A model generated the notes under the pieces. That model was given only the letters and a program-made list of their open reading frames with translations, searched no databases and was not told where the DNA came from. From the NCBI GenBank assembly GCA_040755975.1, contig JBFLZY010000032.1, positions 1 to 28,554 on the forward strand: DNA of 28,554 bases. Direction: 5' to 3'. Each line of letters opens with the position of its first letter. Positions within the stretch are counted from its first letter, which is position 1. Below are positions 14,568-21,493 of the stretch, one piece after another. This stretch comes from JAIMBK01 sp040755975. Its GTDB lineage: Bacteria; Bacillota; Desulfotomaculia; Desulfotomaculales; Nap2-2B. The position numbers were made by a program, and so were the translations under genes.

Positions 14568-15452
14568 TTAAAAAGCTTCGGGCCCGCGTAGCGCCGGCGT
14601 TGCCTCACGGGCCCCGGCGCGGCCGGCGGCGCTGAAAGTGAGCGCCCCGTTGGGGCAGGCCTTCGTGCAGGCCAGGCAGCGAATGCAGTCCGGACTGTTG
14701 GGCCGGTGGTAAACCGGAATATCCAGCGGGCAGCTTTTTCGGCAGGCGCAGCAATAGTTGCAGCGGCCGGCCGCCACTTCCAGGCGCCAGAGGCTGACCG
14801 GATTGAAAAGGCCGTAAAGCGCCCCTAAAGGACAGGCGGTCTGGCAGAAGGGCCGGTAAAGAAAGACCGTCGCGACCAGAAAAATCACCAGGATGGTCAA
14901 TTTCCAGGTGAATAACGATCCCAGCAAGGCGCGCAGCTCCGGCCGGCCCAGGCCCAGCAGCAAACCAGCCTCCAGGGTGCCCGCCGGACAAAGGTACTGG
15001 CAAAAATAGGGAGCGCCCAGGCCGTTTTGACCGATCCAGACAACCGGCAACGTCACCGTTAAAATCAGGGTTGGATACTTCAGCCAGGTAAGGGGTCTGG
15101 GCAGGGAGTACTTTTTTAAACCCAATTTGGCGAGCAACTCCTGGATTAAGCCAAACGGGCACAGCCATCCGCAAACGAGACGCCCTGCCGCCGCTCCGGC
15201 CAGGGTAATTAACCCCAGGACGTAGAAAGAGAGGCGCGGGGTTGGTGAGGCCAGCAAAGACTGCAGCGAACCGACCGGGCAGGCGGCCACCGCCCCCGGG
15301 CAGGAGTAACAGTTTAAAAAAGGAACGCAAAGCTGCTTCACTTTTCCCTGATAAATTGTCCGGTTGACAAAACCCGCCAGGTAACTGTTGGCCAGGAGGG
15401 CGGAAGCCAGTTGGGTCAGGCGGCGTCCGGCATTCAGTTGCAGATTGTTCAT
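14568..15452 (-). CDS. NapH/CcoG-type polyferredoxin membrane protein
   Basis: A 294-residue integral membrane Fe-S protein. Cysteine motifs in order are CVPFLNCYSCPGAVAACPVG (about 42-61), CGWLCPFGLIQE (about 95), FCQYLCPAG (about 150), FCQTACPLGALYG (about 203), then two 4Fe-4S ferredoxin clusters, CNYCCACRKSCP (about 233) and CIRCLACTKACP (about 257). About five hydrophobic segments alternate with them. Family members move electrons between the cytoplasm or quinone pool and periplasmic or outer-face partners. Here the neighbours (CXXC membrane peptide, exported selenothioredoxin) suggest it feeds reductant to extracytoplasmic thiols. ATG 15452 lies 6 nt after the previous stop; the SD is weak, so coupling is likely. 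Confidence 0.88.
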   Translation of the reverse strand: MNNLQLNAGRRLTQLASALLANSYLAGFVNRTIYQGKVKQLCVPFLNCYSCPGAVAACPVGSLQSLLASPTPRLSFYVLGLITLAGAAAGRLVCGWLCPFGLIQELLAKLGLKKYSLPRPLTWLKYPTLILTVTLPVVWIGQNGLGAPYFCQYLCPAGTLEAGLLLGLGRPELRALLGSLFTWKLTILVIFLVATVFLYRPFCQTACPLGALYGLFNPVSLWRLEVAAGRCNYCCACRKSCPLDIPVYHRPNSPDCIRCLACTKACPNGALTFSAAGRAGAREATPALRGPEAF

Positions 15453-15458
15453 GGATCG

Positions 15459-15593
15459 CTACCCGATCCCGATGCATTCTAAGCAGATGCGGATGGCCTT
15501 GGCCAGCACCTGCTCGGCTTCGCCGCGGGCAAACCCGGCGGCCAGCATGACCAGGCCGGCAAGCATCAGGATAACCGAGATCTTTCTGTTCAT
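15459..15593 (-). CDS. Small CXXC membrane protein, CD1871A family
   Basis: A 44-residue protein: MNRKISVILMLAGLVMLAAG (one membrane helix), then FARGEAEQVLAKAIRICLEC and IGIG at the C-terminus. The CLEC-IGIG end and size match what I know as the CD1871A family of CXXC-motif proteins, which occur beside 4Fe-4S membrane proteins and thioredoxins in clostridia. ATG 15593 is chosen over two longer in-frame starts because it gives the family start and has GGGAG upstream. It is the first gene of the four-gene minus-strand operon. Probable role (inference): a membrane-tethered dithiol that passes reducing equivalents from the polyferredoxin protein to the exported thioredoxin. Confidence 0.85.
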   Translation of the reverse strand: MNRKISVILMLAGLVMLAAGFARGEAEQVLAKAIRICLECIGIG

Positions 15594-15668
15594 GGTTTTC
15601 GCGGCTCCCATCTTCAGGCAGGCTTGATTTAGAGGATTGCAATTGGTTAACGTTGTGATTGCATTATG

Positions 15669-15697
15669 ATTATACTGTAACTTTATTTCGCCTTCAA
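15669..15697 (-). promoter_or_regulatory. Sigma-A promoter of the thiol-redox operon
   Basis: On the minus strand: TTGAAG (15697-15692), a 17-nt spacer and a perfect TATAAT (15674-15669), about 75 nt before the ATG at 15593. The interval contains GTTAAC and TTGCAAT short palindromes that could be regulator sites. Confidence 0.7.
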
Positions 15698-15836
15698 TAG
15701 CTGCGACCTTTTTTGATAAAGTCAACCCACCGTAGGATCTTTTAAAAACACTCCCGCCGTCTTCCAGAAAAACGAACAATATTTTCATCGTTTAAAAAGC
15801 CGGTACCAATACCCAATGAAAATAGTTTCTTCTTTT

Positions 15837-15995
15837 GGGCGGCGGCCTTGACTGCCACCCCGCAGGTGTTCGGCCGGGAACTACCGACGGGGCGGCTCCG
15901 GGGAACATGTACGCAAGGTAGGCATGCCCCGTCGGAAAGCTCATTTTACCACCTGCGGGGACCCCGGCCGTCAAGGCTTCCCTTCGGCGCCGCCC
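15837..15995. repeat. Long palindromic repeat element
   Basis: Nested inverted repeats: GGGCGGCG (15837-15844) with CGCCGCCC (15988-15995), GCCTTGAC (15845-15852) with GTCAAGGC (15970-15977), CCCCGCAGGTG (15858-15868) with CACCTGCGGGG (15950-15960), and an inner perfect pair CCGACGGGGC (15884-15893) with GCCCCGTCGG (15926-15935). The left arm recurs at 28507-28541, so this is a dispersed family. The longest open frame through it (15792-16028, minus) is judged spurious. It lies 36 bp downstream of the ISLre2-like transposase gene. Confidence 0.85.
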
Positions 15996-16030
15996 TTTTT
16001 TAAACCTCGGGGGCCCACCAAAGAACATGC

Positions 16031-17425
16031 CTAAAGGGCAAAAACCAGTGCTTTTAGTGTTTTCGTAAGGCTGGTCACGGGTCCTTTCAAGGCCGGTATG
16101 TTATCCAGCCTTTCCCGAAGCTCACCCTTTGCTTTCCTTTGCAAACGCAATACCTGCGGGCAAATCTTAATCGCCGCCTTGCCTAAGGGGGTCCTTTGGG
16201 CCAGGTATTTTTCTTTTATTTTTTCGCCGTTGCCTTTAATAACGCGCAGCCTGGCCATCTGGTCGGCGCCCTTTTTGCTCCAGCCGCCGGGCCGTCTGGA
16301 TAGACGCGCTGATAATATGTGGCTGACGTGTCCCTCTGCACTGCACCCCTTTAGTTCACCGGGATATTTTTGGTATATTTCAATGCCTTCCCAATTGCTT
16401 TTGATGTACCGGCGGCATTCGGCAACGGCTTTCTTTTTGTGCTTCGAGGGGGCGTTTTCTTGTGCGTTTTTAAGGATTTGCTGGGCTCTTGGCAGGTCAA
16501 ACCGCCGCAATGCTTCCCTTAGTTCTTCTTTTTTGTCCTTTTCTTTCCCCAGTGCTCTGACTATGTATTTTTCCAGGTGAAAACGGTCCAGCACGAAACA
16601 GGCTTTCGGCAAGACGGCCAGCCCTTTTTTGATCCAGGAGGCGCCGTCTCCAGCTACGTAGATCCTTTCTATCTTTTCTATGTCGTAGTTGCTCTCTATG
16701 TAGTCCCAAACCTCGAGCCACAAAAGTTCTATATCGGTGTACAGGCCGGAAAAGTAACGCACGTTTTTTAAGCGGTAACCGTTTCCCTTTGCTTCCCACC
16801 CCTCGTGAACGTAGATCAAGGGGATCTGCAATTTTTTCCCTTTTTGTCTGGCCACGTGGTCTTCGTCGGCTTCGATGTACAAAACCCGGACGATTTTCTT
16901 GCGGGGAACCCCGCCGGTGTTTTCCGTTTCTCTGGCAAAGTAGCTTCTTATTGCGTTCATTACCGTTTGGGCGCTCACGGCGGTTCCCGGGGCAGTTTTC
17001 TCCGGCTCCGCTCCGCTTTTGCGGTAGGATGTTTCGGTGGCTTTGGCGATTAACTCTGCCTTTAAGGCCGCATCAACCCGGGCGTGGGGGCCGTAGCCGG
17101 CCAGCCGGTCCACCAGGTGGGCGTATTCACCGGTTTCTTTGTTCCGGTAGTAGGTCCGGGAGTAGGTGACCAGGCCAAAGGGGGTAAGGATGTTTTTTTC
17201 TTCGGAGCTTCTTTGGACCACCCATCCTTTGCGTTCGCGGCGGTTTTCCTTTAGGTACTGGTCTGTCGCTTCCAGTACTTCCCGACAGATATTCTGCCCC
17301 AGTTTGTTTAGCTCTTTTTTGAGCTCCTGCTGGAAGGTGGGGTAGTCAATGCCACCTTCTAAAAAGCTTATGATTTTTTCGGCTACCTGCAGGAAATGAT
17401 CCTTGAGATGTTGAATGAGATTCAT
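16031..17425 (-). CDS. ISLre2-family (UPF0236-type) transposase
   Basis: A 464-residue transposase. Recognisable parts are an N-terminal helical region with GQNICREVLEATDQYLKENR, FGLVTYSRTYYRNKETGEYA, the core IEADEDHVARQKGKK (about 225), YVAGDGASWIKKGL and FVLDRFHLEKYI (about 275-305; metal-binding acidic residues with the DRFH signature), and CSAEGHVSHILSARLSRRPG with GWSKKGADQMARLR near the end. This is a full-length, apparently intact ISLre2-type protein. ATG 17425 follows GAGGTGAGG. A palindrome-like GGTGT...ACACC block at 17516-17545 upstream may hold its promoter or the IS end. No matching terminal inverted repeat was found on the other side, so IS borders are undefined. Confidence 0.93.
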   Translation of the reverse strand: MNLIQHLKDHFLQVAEKIISFLEGGIDYPTFQQELKKELNKLGQNICREVLEATDQYLKENRRERKGWVVQRSSEEKNILTPFGLVTYSRTYYRNKETGEYAHLVDRLAGYGPHARVDAALKAELIAKATETSYRKSGAEPEKTAPGTAVSAQTVMNAIRSYFARETENTGGVPRKKIVRVLYIEADEDHVARQKGKKLQIPLIYVHEGWEAKGNGYRLKNVRYFSGLYTDIELLWLEVWDYIESNYDIEKIERIYVAGDGASWIKKGLAVLPKACFVLDRFHLEKYIVRALGKEKDKKEELREALRRFDLPRAQQILKNAQENAPSKHKKKAVAECRRYIKSNWEGIEIYQKYPGELKGCSAEGHVSHILSARLSRRPGGWSKKGADQMARLRVIKGNGEKIKEKYLAQRTPLGKAAIKICPQVLRLQRKAKGELRERLDNIPALKGPVTSLTKTLKALVFAL

Positions 17426-17549
17426 GAAGGCCTCACCTCTTGGATACCGTTTTGGTGTCCGTTCCTGGAAGAACGGTGAGGTCTTCTTTCTACTTTCCGC
17501 CTCTTTTCCCCTGCTGGTGTCCTACGGTAATTTTACTATAACACCTTTT

Positions 17550-17849
17550 TTAATTTTCACCGGTATTGTCGCCGGGATCGTCTTCGGAAAAGGAACTGAT
17601 CATTTCCAGGGCCTCCGGGAAGTTTTCTTCCGGCACCCAGATTTCCACGGCTACCACCGGCCCCATGATAATTTTCAGGTATTGATCGATCCCTTTGTAT
17701 CTGCGCCGGGTGGGGATTCCCCCGCCTTCCAGGAGACCGCTGATCATTTCGGCTTCCAGATCGTTGTGGGCAGTAGTTAACTTTTTCCAGGCCATCTTCA
17801 TCGCTGCCTTTGCCAGATCTTTGCACCGGCTGATTTTTCTGTTGGCCAT
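17550..17849 (-). CDS. DUF2007-type putative signal-transducing protein
   Basis: A 99-residue protein. The core LTTAHNDLEAEMISGLLEGG (about 24-43), then GIPTRRRYKGIDQYLK, and a hydrophobic strand VAVEIWVPEENFPEALEMI (about 67-85) fits the DUF2007 fold. That fold resembles small alpha/beta ferredoxin-like regulatory modules; its function is unknown. A basic N-terminus precedes it and an acidic tail (SEDDPGDNTGEN) ends it. Its ATG is at 17849. It is transcribed toward the IS and is divergent from the HD-domain gene. Confidence 0.75.
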   Translation of the reverse strand: MANRKISRCKDLAKAAMKMAWKKLTTAHNDLEAEMISGLLEGGGIPTRRRYKGIDQYLKIIMGPVVAVEIWVPEENFPEALEMISSFSEDDPGDNTGEN

Positions 17850-17960
17850 AGTTTATCCTGTTTGCGGGCCTCTTGTCAAATACAAGGAATTCCGGGACGG
17901 GGGTAGAATAATTAGTAGAGAAGCTATTTAGCCGCGAATTTTTAGAGGGAAGGGTTAAAG

Positions 17961-18545
17961 ATGACGGATGAACACATTTCTGAGCTAGGGACTACCGAAG
18001 AGGAATTGTACCGGCTGTTTAATGAAAGGGTTGCGACCGACAACCTCCGCAAGCATTGCCAGGCGACCAGGGCGATTATGGAAAAGCTGGCGGAGCGGCT
18101 GGGAGAAAACAAATTAATCTGGGGCTGGGCGGGCCTTTTGCACGACCTGGATTTTGAAGAAACCAAAGACGCCCCGGAAGAGCACGGCCTGGTGACGGCC
18201 CGGCTGCTGGCGGAGCGCGGGGTGAACGAAACCATCATTTCGGCAATTAAAGCTCATAATGCGGAAGCTCTGGGTGTGCCGAGGGTTTCTCCGCTTGACT
18301 ACGCGCTTAGCTGCGGCGAAACCATTACGGGGTTGATCGTGGCCGCGGCCCTGGTCCGGCCGGACAAAAAACTGGCCGGGGTAGAGCCGAAATCCATCCG
18401 CAAGCGGATGAAAGAAAAGGCCTTCGCCCGCAACGTAAACCGGGAGACGATCATGCTTTGCGAGCACCTGGGGATGTCTGTTGACGACTTTATTTCCCTG
18501 TCTTTAGAAGCGATGAAAGGGATCAGCGACGAGCTGGGGCTTTGA
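17961..18545 (+). CDS. HD-domain phosphohydrolase-like protein
   Basis: A 194-residue HDIG-type protein. Metal-site residues are visible: an early His (LRKHCQATRAIMEKL, about 34), the HD pair in LLHDLDFEE (about 62-63), EEHG (about 75), and IKAHNAEAL (about 95). Such proteins hydrolyse nucleotides or phosphoesters; the substrate is not predictable here. The start is ATG 17961 after GAGGGAAGGG. It is apparently monocistronic. Confidence 0.87.
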   Translation: MTDEHISELGTTEEELYRLFNERVATDNLRKHCQATRAIMEKLAERLGENKLIWGWAGLLHDLDFEETKDAPEEHGLVTARLLAERGVNETIISAIKAHNAEALGVPRVSPLDYALSCGETITGLIVAAALVRPDKKLAGVEPKSIRKRMKEKAFARNVNRETIMLCEHLGMSVDDFISLSLEAMKGISDELGL

Positions 18546-18763
18546 AAGAGCTAGCCATTTCATCAAAATTTTCTTGAGGGTTTTTGGTGTTAAACCGCCT
18601 TAAGTTTACCATATTTGGGCTAAACTAAGATTAATACTAATTTATAATATTGTTTTCAGGTAAAGAGAACAGAGGCCATACGCGTCTCATCAACCCACAA
18701 AATGTTTTGACATTTCTTTATGGATGTGTTTTTGAGGCTGGACAATAATAAGGAGGAACAATT

Positions 18764-20191
18764 ATGAAAATGATTCGCCGGATTTTGATCGCAACCAGAG
18801 GAGAGATTGCCGTGCGAATCATCCGTGCCTGTCAGGAACTGGGGATAGAAACAATCCAGGTTTATTCGGAAGCCGACCGTAACTCACTACCGGTTGAATT
18901 GGCCAGTTGCTCAATTTGTATCGGACCGGCCCGGGCAGCAGAAAGTTATTTAAAAGCAAGCGCGCTGATAAGTGCAGCTCTGACTAAGAAAGCAGACGCC
19001 ATTCATCCTGGTTATGGATTTTTGGCGGAAAATGCTGAATTTGCGGAGCTTTGCCGGCAGCATAACCTTTGCTTTATCGGTCCACAACCCGACGTTATAC
19101 GGCTTATGGGAGATAAGATAACAGCCCGTAAATTAGCAGGCAAATTAGGGATCCCGCTTGTTCCCGGTTCAAAGGATCCGGTTTCTGATGTGGGGGAGGC
19201 GTTGGCTATTGCGCGGGAAATTGGCTATCCGGTCTTGCTAAAGGCAGCAGCAGGAGGAGGAGGCCGGGGTATGCGAGTTGCTTCCAATGATGGCGAAATA
19301 AAAAGAGCCTTTGAAAACGCGCAGGCCGAGGCGGTTGTTGCTTTTGGAGATGGCAGTCTTTATGTTGAAAAATATCTGGGCGAGGTCCGGCATGTTGAAA
19401 TTCAGGTGTTGGGGGATGGCAACGAAGTAGTCCACTTTGGTGAGCGGGATTGCTCAATCCAGCGTCGTCATCAAAAGCTAATTGAAGAAAGTCCCTCGCC
19501 GGCAATAACGGGCGATATCCGTGCGCTTATGGCAGATGCGGCGGTCCGCCTGGCACGCCATGTCGGCTATCAGAGCGCTGGTACCGTAGAATTTATATTT
19601 GATGAAAAGACAAACCAGTTTTATTTTATCGAGATGAACACGCGCATCCAGGTAGAACATCCGGTAACTGAAATGGTTACCGGGGTGGATCTGGTTAAGG
19701 AGCAAATCCGGATTGCGACCGGTGAATCGTTGCGAATTCGCCAGGAAGACATTAAATTTAAGGGGCATGCCATTGAATGCAGGATAAATGCAGATGACCC
19801 GGAAAATAACTTTATCCCCCAGCCCGGTTTCATTACAAGGTATATAGTTCCTGGCGGCCCCGGTATTCGGGTTGATACACATGCTTATCAGGGCTATACA
19901 GTGCCGCGCTACTACGATTCAATGATCGCAAAGGTGATTGCGTGGGGACGATGCCGGGAAGAGTCCCTGGCGCGGATGCGCCGCGCTTTAGATGAGTTTA
20001 AAATAAGTGGACTAACTACTAACATCGATTTTCACCGCTCCCTTTTAAAGCACCAACGTTTCATCGATGGAAATTATCATACTCAATTCGTGGAAAAGCA
20101 ATTGCCGAGGTTCCAGAAAGAGGTCGCCAGGAAGGTAGACAATATTCTGTTCGCTAAAAAAAGCAGGCAGGATACACTTCCTGCCCGTTAA
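18764..20191 (+). CDS. accC: Biotin carboxylase (acetyl-CoA carboxylase AccC or pyruvate carboxylase subunit A)
   Basis: A 475-residue biotin carboxylase, which carboxylates biotin on a carrier protein using ATP and bicarbonate. Domains: the N-terminal pre-ATP-grasp RRILIATRGEIAVRIIRACQ, and ATP-grasp with KAAAGGGGRGMRV (about 161) and HVEIQVLGDGNEVVHFGERD. Catalytic regions are CSIQRRHQKLIEESPSP and FYFIEMNTRIQVEHPVTEMV, and the C-terminal lid is HAIECRINADDPENNFIPQP. It is slightly longer than typical AccC (about 450). The usual NRGEIA is TRGEIA here. No carrier or transferase gene lies nearby, so the partner is unknown; AccC or a two-subunit pyruvate carboxylase PycA both fit. SD AAGGAGG precedes the ATG. 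The gene and its upstream 220 bp are more AT-rich than genes to the left. Confidence 0.93.
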   Translation: MKMIRRILIATRGEIAVRIIRACQELGIETIQVYSEADRNSLPVELASCSICIGPARAAESYLKASALISAALTKKADAIHPGYGFLAENAEFAELCRQHNLCFIGPQPDVIRLMGDKITARKLAGKLGIPLVPGSKDPVSDVGEALAIAREIGYPVLLKAAAGGGGRGMRVASNDGEIKRAFENAQAEAVVAFGDGSLYVEKYLGEVRHVEIQVLGDGNEVVHFGERDCSIQRRHQKLIEESPSPAITGDIRALMADAAVRLARHVGYQSAGTVEFIFDEKTNQFYFIEMNTRIQVEHPVTEMVTGVDLVKEQIRIATGESLRIRQEDIKFKGHAIECRINADDPENNFIPQPGFITRYIVPGGPGIRVDTHAYQGYTVPRYYDSMIAKVIAWGRCREESLARMRRALDEFKISGLTTNIDFHRSLLKHQRFIDGNYHTQFVEKQLPRFQKEVARKVDNILFAKKSRQDTLPAR

Positions 20192-20258
20192 TGTTAGCAA
20201 CTTGTCAGCAAACGGGTTTTTCCGGTTAGAACGAGAACCCCGGAAAGCTTGAATTCCC

Positions 20259-20298
20259 TGGTGGAGGCAAGGGGACTCGAACCCCCGACCTCTAGAGT
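20259..20298 (-). tRNA. tRNA 3'-end fragment, probable attachment site
   Basis: On the minus strand the sequence reads ...AGAGGTCGGGGG then TTCGAGTCCCCTTGCCTCCA and CCA, which is a T-arm (GGGGG/TTCGAGT/CCCCT), the 3' acceptor strand TGCCTCC, discriminator A and an encoded CCA. No matching 5' half (GGAGGCA plus D-arm and anticodon arm) follows upstream on that strand. This is therefore only the 3' part, as left by site-specific integration into a tRNA gene. Isotype not assignable; a tmRNA 3' end is a less likely alternative because the GGACG before the T-arm is absent. Confidence 0.7.
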
Positions 20299-20367
20299 GC
20301 GATTATCAAGGATCGTGTTTCGCCTAACCTTATCTAACGTCAAATAGCAGTATTATTAGGCATTTTA

Positions 20368-20403
20368 GCGATTGGGAATATCACCCAATCGCATGTTTTT
20401 TTA
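20368..20403 (+). terminator. Rho-independent terminator near the tRNA fragment
   Basis: GCGATTGGG (20368-20376) pairs with CCCAATCGC (20384-20392), followed by ATGTTTTTTTA. No + strand gene ends here now, so it may be left from a deleted gene such as an integrase. The stretch 20192-20551 otherwise holds only the tRNA fragment and GGGTAAAA repeats near 20420-20445. Confidence 0.75.
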
Positions 20404-20551
20404 CCCTTTTTTATCCCCGTAAGGGTAAAATTAAGGGTAAAAACCAAACCCGCCACCCCATGAGCGATAAGGCTTAGCGGGTATCATTGCAGTAAAAGCC
20501 AGACTCACTTGAAAGGGCAAAGCCTTTTGGATTTATTTCTCGTATGAGGTA

Positions 20552-20887
20552 TTACTGTACAACCCCATGCTTTCTTAAAAGCTTCAGGGCCTCTTTATAG
20601 GTTTCGTCCTTTCTCAAATCTACATACAGAAACATAATTTCTGGTTCTTTAGGAGGTTCACCCCAAATATCCGGCTTTTCTTCAGAGAGAACATATAAGA
20701 TACGGAGTTTGCCACTTTTAAACTTACGAATTCCGGAAAGCTCATGTTTGAGAAATCCGAAAGAACAAGGGGCCGAGACTATAATTTCTTCTTTCTCGGC
20801 AATCCACCGAATAACATGGGAATCAAATTCTGACCTCAGTTTGAGATAAAGCTCGTGATACCTTTTCCGCCAAGGTTTCATCATCAT
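20552..20887 (-). CDS. RelE/ParE-superfamily toxin-like protein
   Basis: A 111-residue protein. The RelE-fold pattern appears as a helical N-terminus (MMMKPWRKRYHELYLKLRSE), then FLKHELSGIRKFKSGKLRIL, YVLSE, EIMFLYVDLRKDETYKEALK. Compare the usual L-x-G-x-R-x-x-x-x-G-x-x-R-I-x-Y...V...R.VYK of RelE/ParE toxins. Family members cleave mRNA at the ribosome or poison gyrase; which applies is not decidable here. ATG 20887 is chosen, after GAGG; a TTG six bases upstream is possible. The start overlaps the end of the antitoxin-like gene by about 65 nt, so translation is probably coupled. Confidence 0.72.
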   Translation of the reverse strand: MMMKPWRKRYHELYLKLRSEFDSHVIRWIAEKEEIIVSAPCSFGFLKHELSGIRKFKSGKLRILYVLSEEKPDIWGEPPKEPEIMFLYVDLRKDETYKEALKLLRKHGVVQ

Positions 20888-21398
20888 CTTCAAAATCCTC
20901 TATCATATCAGTAAGAGCAAAGTATTCCTCTTCGCTTTTACAGGCTAACTCGGCAACGTAAATGGGTTCGTTCGGTTCTGAATATTTCCAGGCAGGCAGG
21001 TTATGAGAAAGCCTGGAAAGCTCCGTGCCTGTTTTCCGACCATACTTTCTACAAACTATATTAACGGTCTCCTGGACTTCTTTTGAAAGTTCGACCTTCC
21101 TCTTTGGGGTATAGTGGTATTGAAATTTTTTCCTCCCCTCTTCGTAAATCGGTATCGGTGTTGTTTTTTTGTCCCATAGTTCCCCTTCGCCATCTTTTAA
21201 CACCTCGTCAAAAAAGGCTATGACAGGCCCCATTTTCATACTGACAAAATAAAGGCCCGTGATAGAATCCCCTGTCCTCTGGAAGTGCTCTATTTCAGCA
21301 AGTAAAATTAACTTGGCAAGTTTGGTTTTGGGAATCTCTTTTACTTTGTTTAGAAAACCGAGAATGAGATTTGCCAACGTTTCTTTTTTATCCCTCAT
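20823..21398 (-). CDS. Panacea-domain (DUF4065/SocA-like) antitoxin
   Basis: A 191-residue protein. The Panacea (DUF4065) domain shows IPKTKLAKLILLAEIEHFQR (about 20-40), DSITGLYFVSMKMGPVIAFF (about 43-62; the GP is diagnostic), and a C-terminal LSRLSHNLPAWKYSEPNEPI. Family knowledge: Panacea domains neutralise many unrelated toxin folds in two-gene PanAT modules. Here the partner is RelE/ParE-like. ATG 21398 is preceded by AAAGAGGTG, and a TATAAT-like box lies just upstream at about 21421-21426 on this strand. A longer in-frame start at 21497 overlaps the next gene and is not used. Confidence 0.8.
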   Translation of the reverse strand: MRDKKETLANLILGFLNKVKEIPKTKLAKLILLAEIEHFQRTGDSITGLYFVSMKMGPVIAFFDEVLKDGEGELWDKKTTPIPIYEEGRKKFQYHYTPKRKVELSKEVQETVNIVCRKYGRKTGTELSRLSHNLPAWKYSEPNEPIYVAELACKSEEEYFALTDMIEDFEDDDETLAEKVSRALSQTEVRI

Positions 21399-21493
21399 TT
21401 TTATCACCTCTTTAATATTATTATACCCCAGTATGCCCTCACCTGGGCGTTTATGTTCTTCTCCTGCCGGTTGTTGCGGGTGCTTGCGGAAGT

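Noticed and set aside
15792..16028. 78-residue minus-strand ORF
   Set aside because: It runs through the palindromic repeat arms, has odd composition (Pro, Arg, Gly), and no recognisable domain.
18680..18763. Promoter with TTGACA upstream of accC
   Set aside because: A TTGACA is present near 18707 but there is no acceptable -10 at 16-18 nt, so no call was made.
20259..20298. 3' end of tmRNA (ssrA)
   Set aside because: The acceptor TGCCTCCACCA fits, but the tmRNA-typical GGACG before the T-arm is absent and AGGTC fits a tRNA variable loop better. Not excluded.
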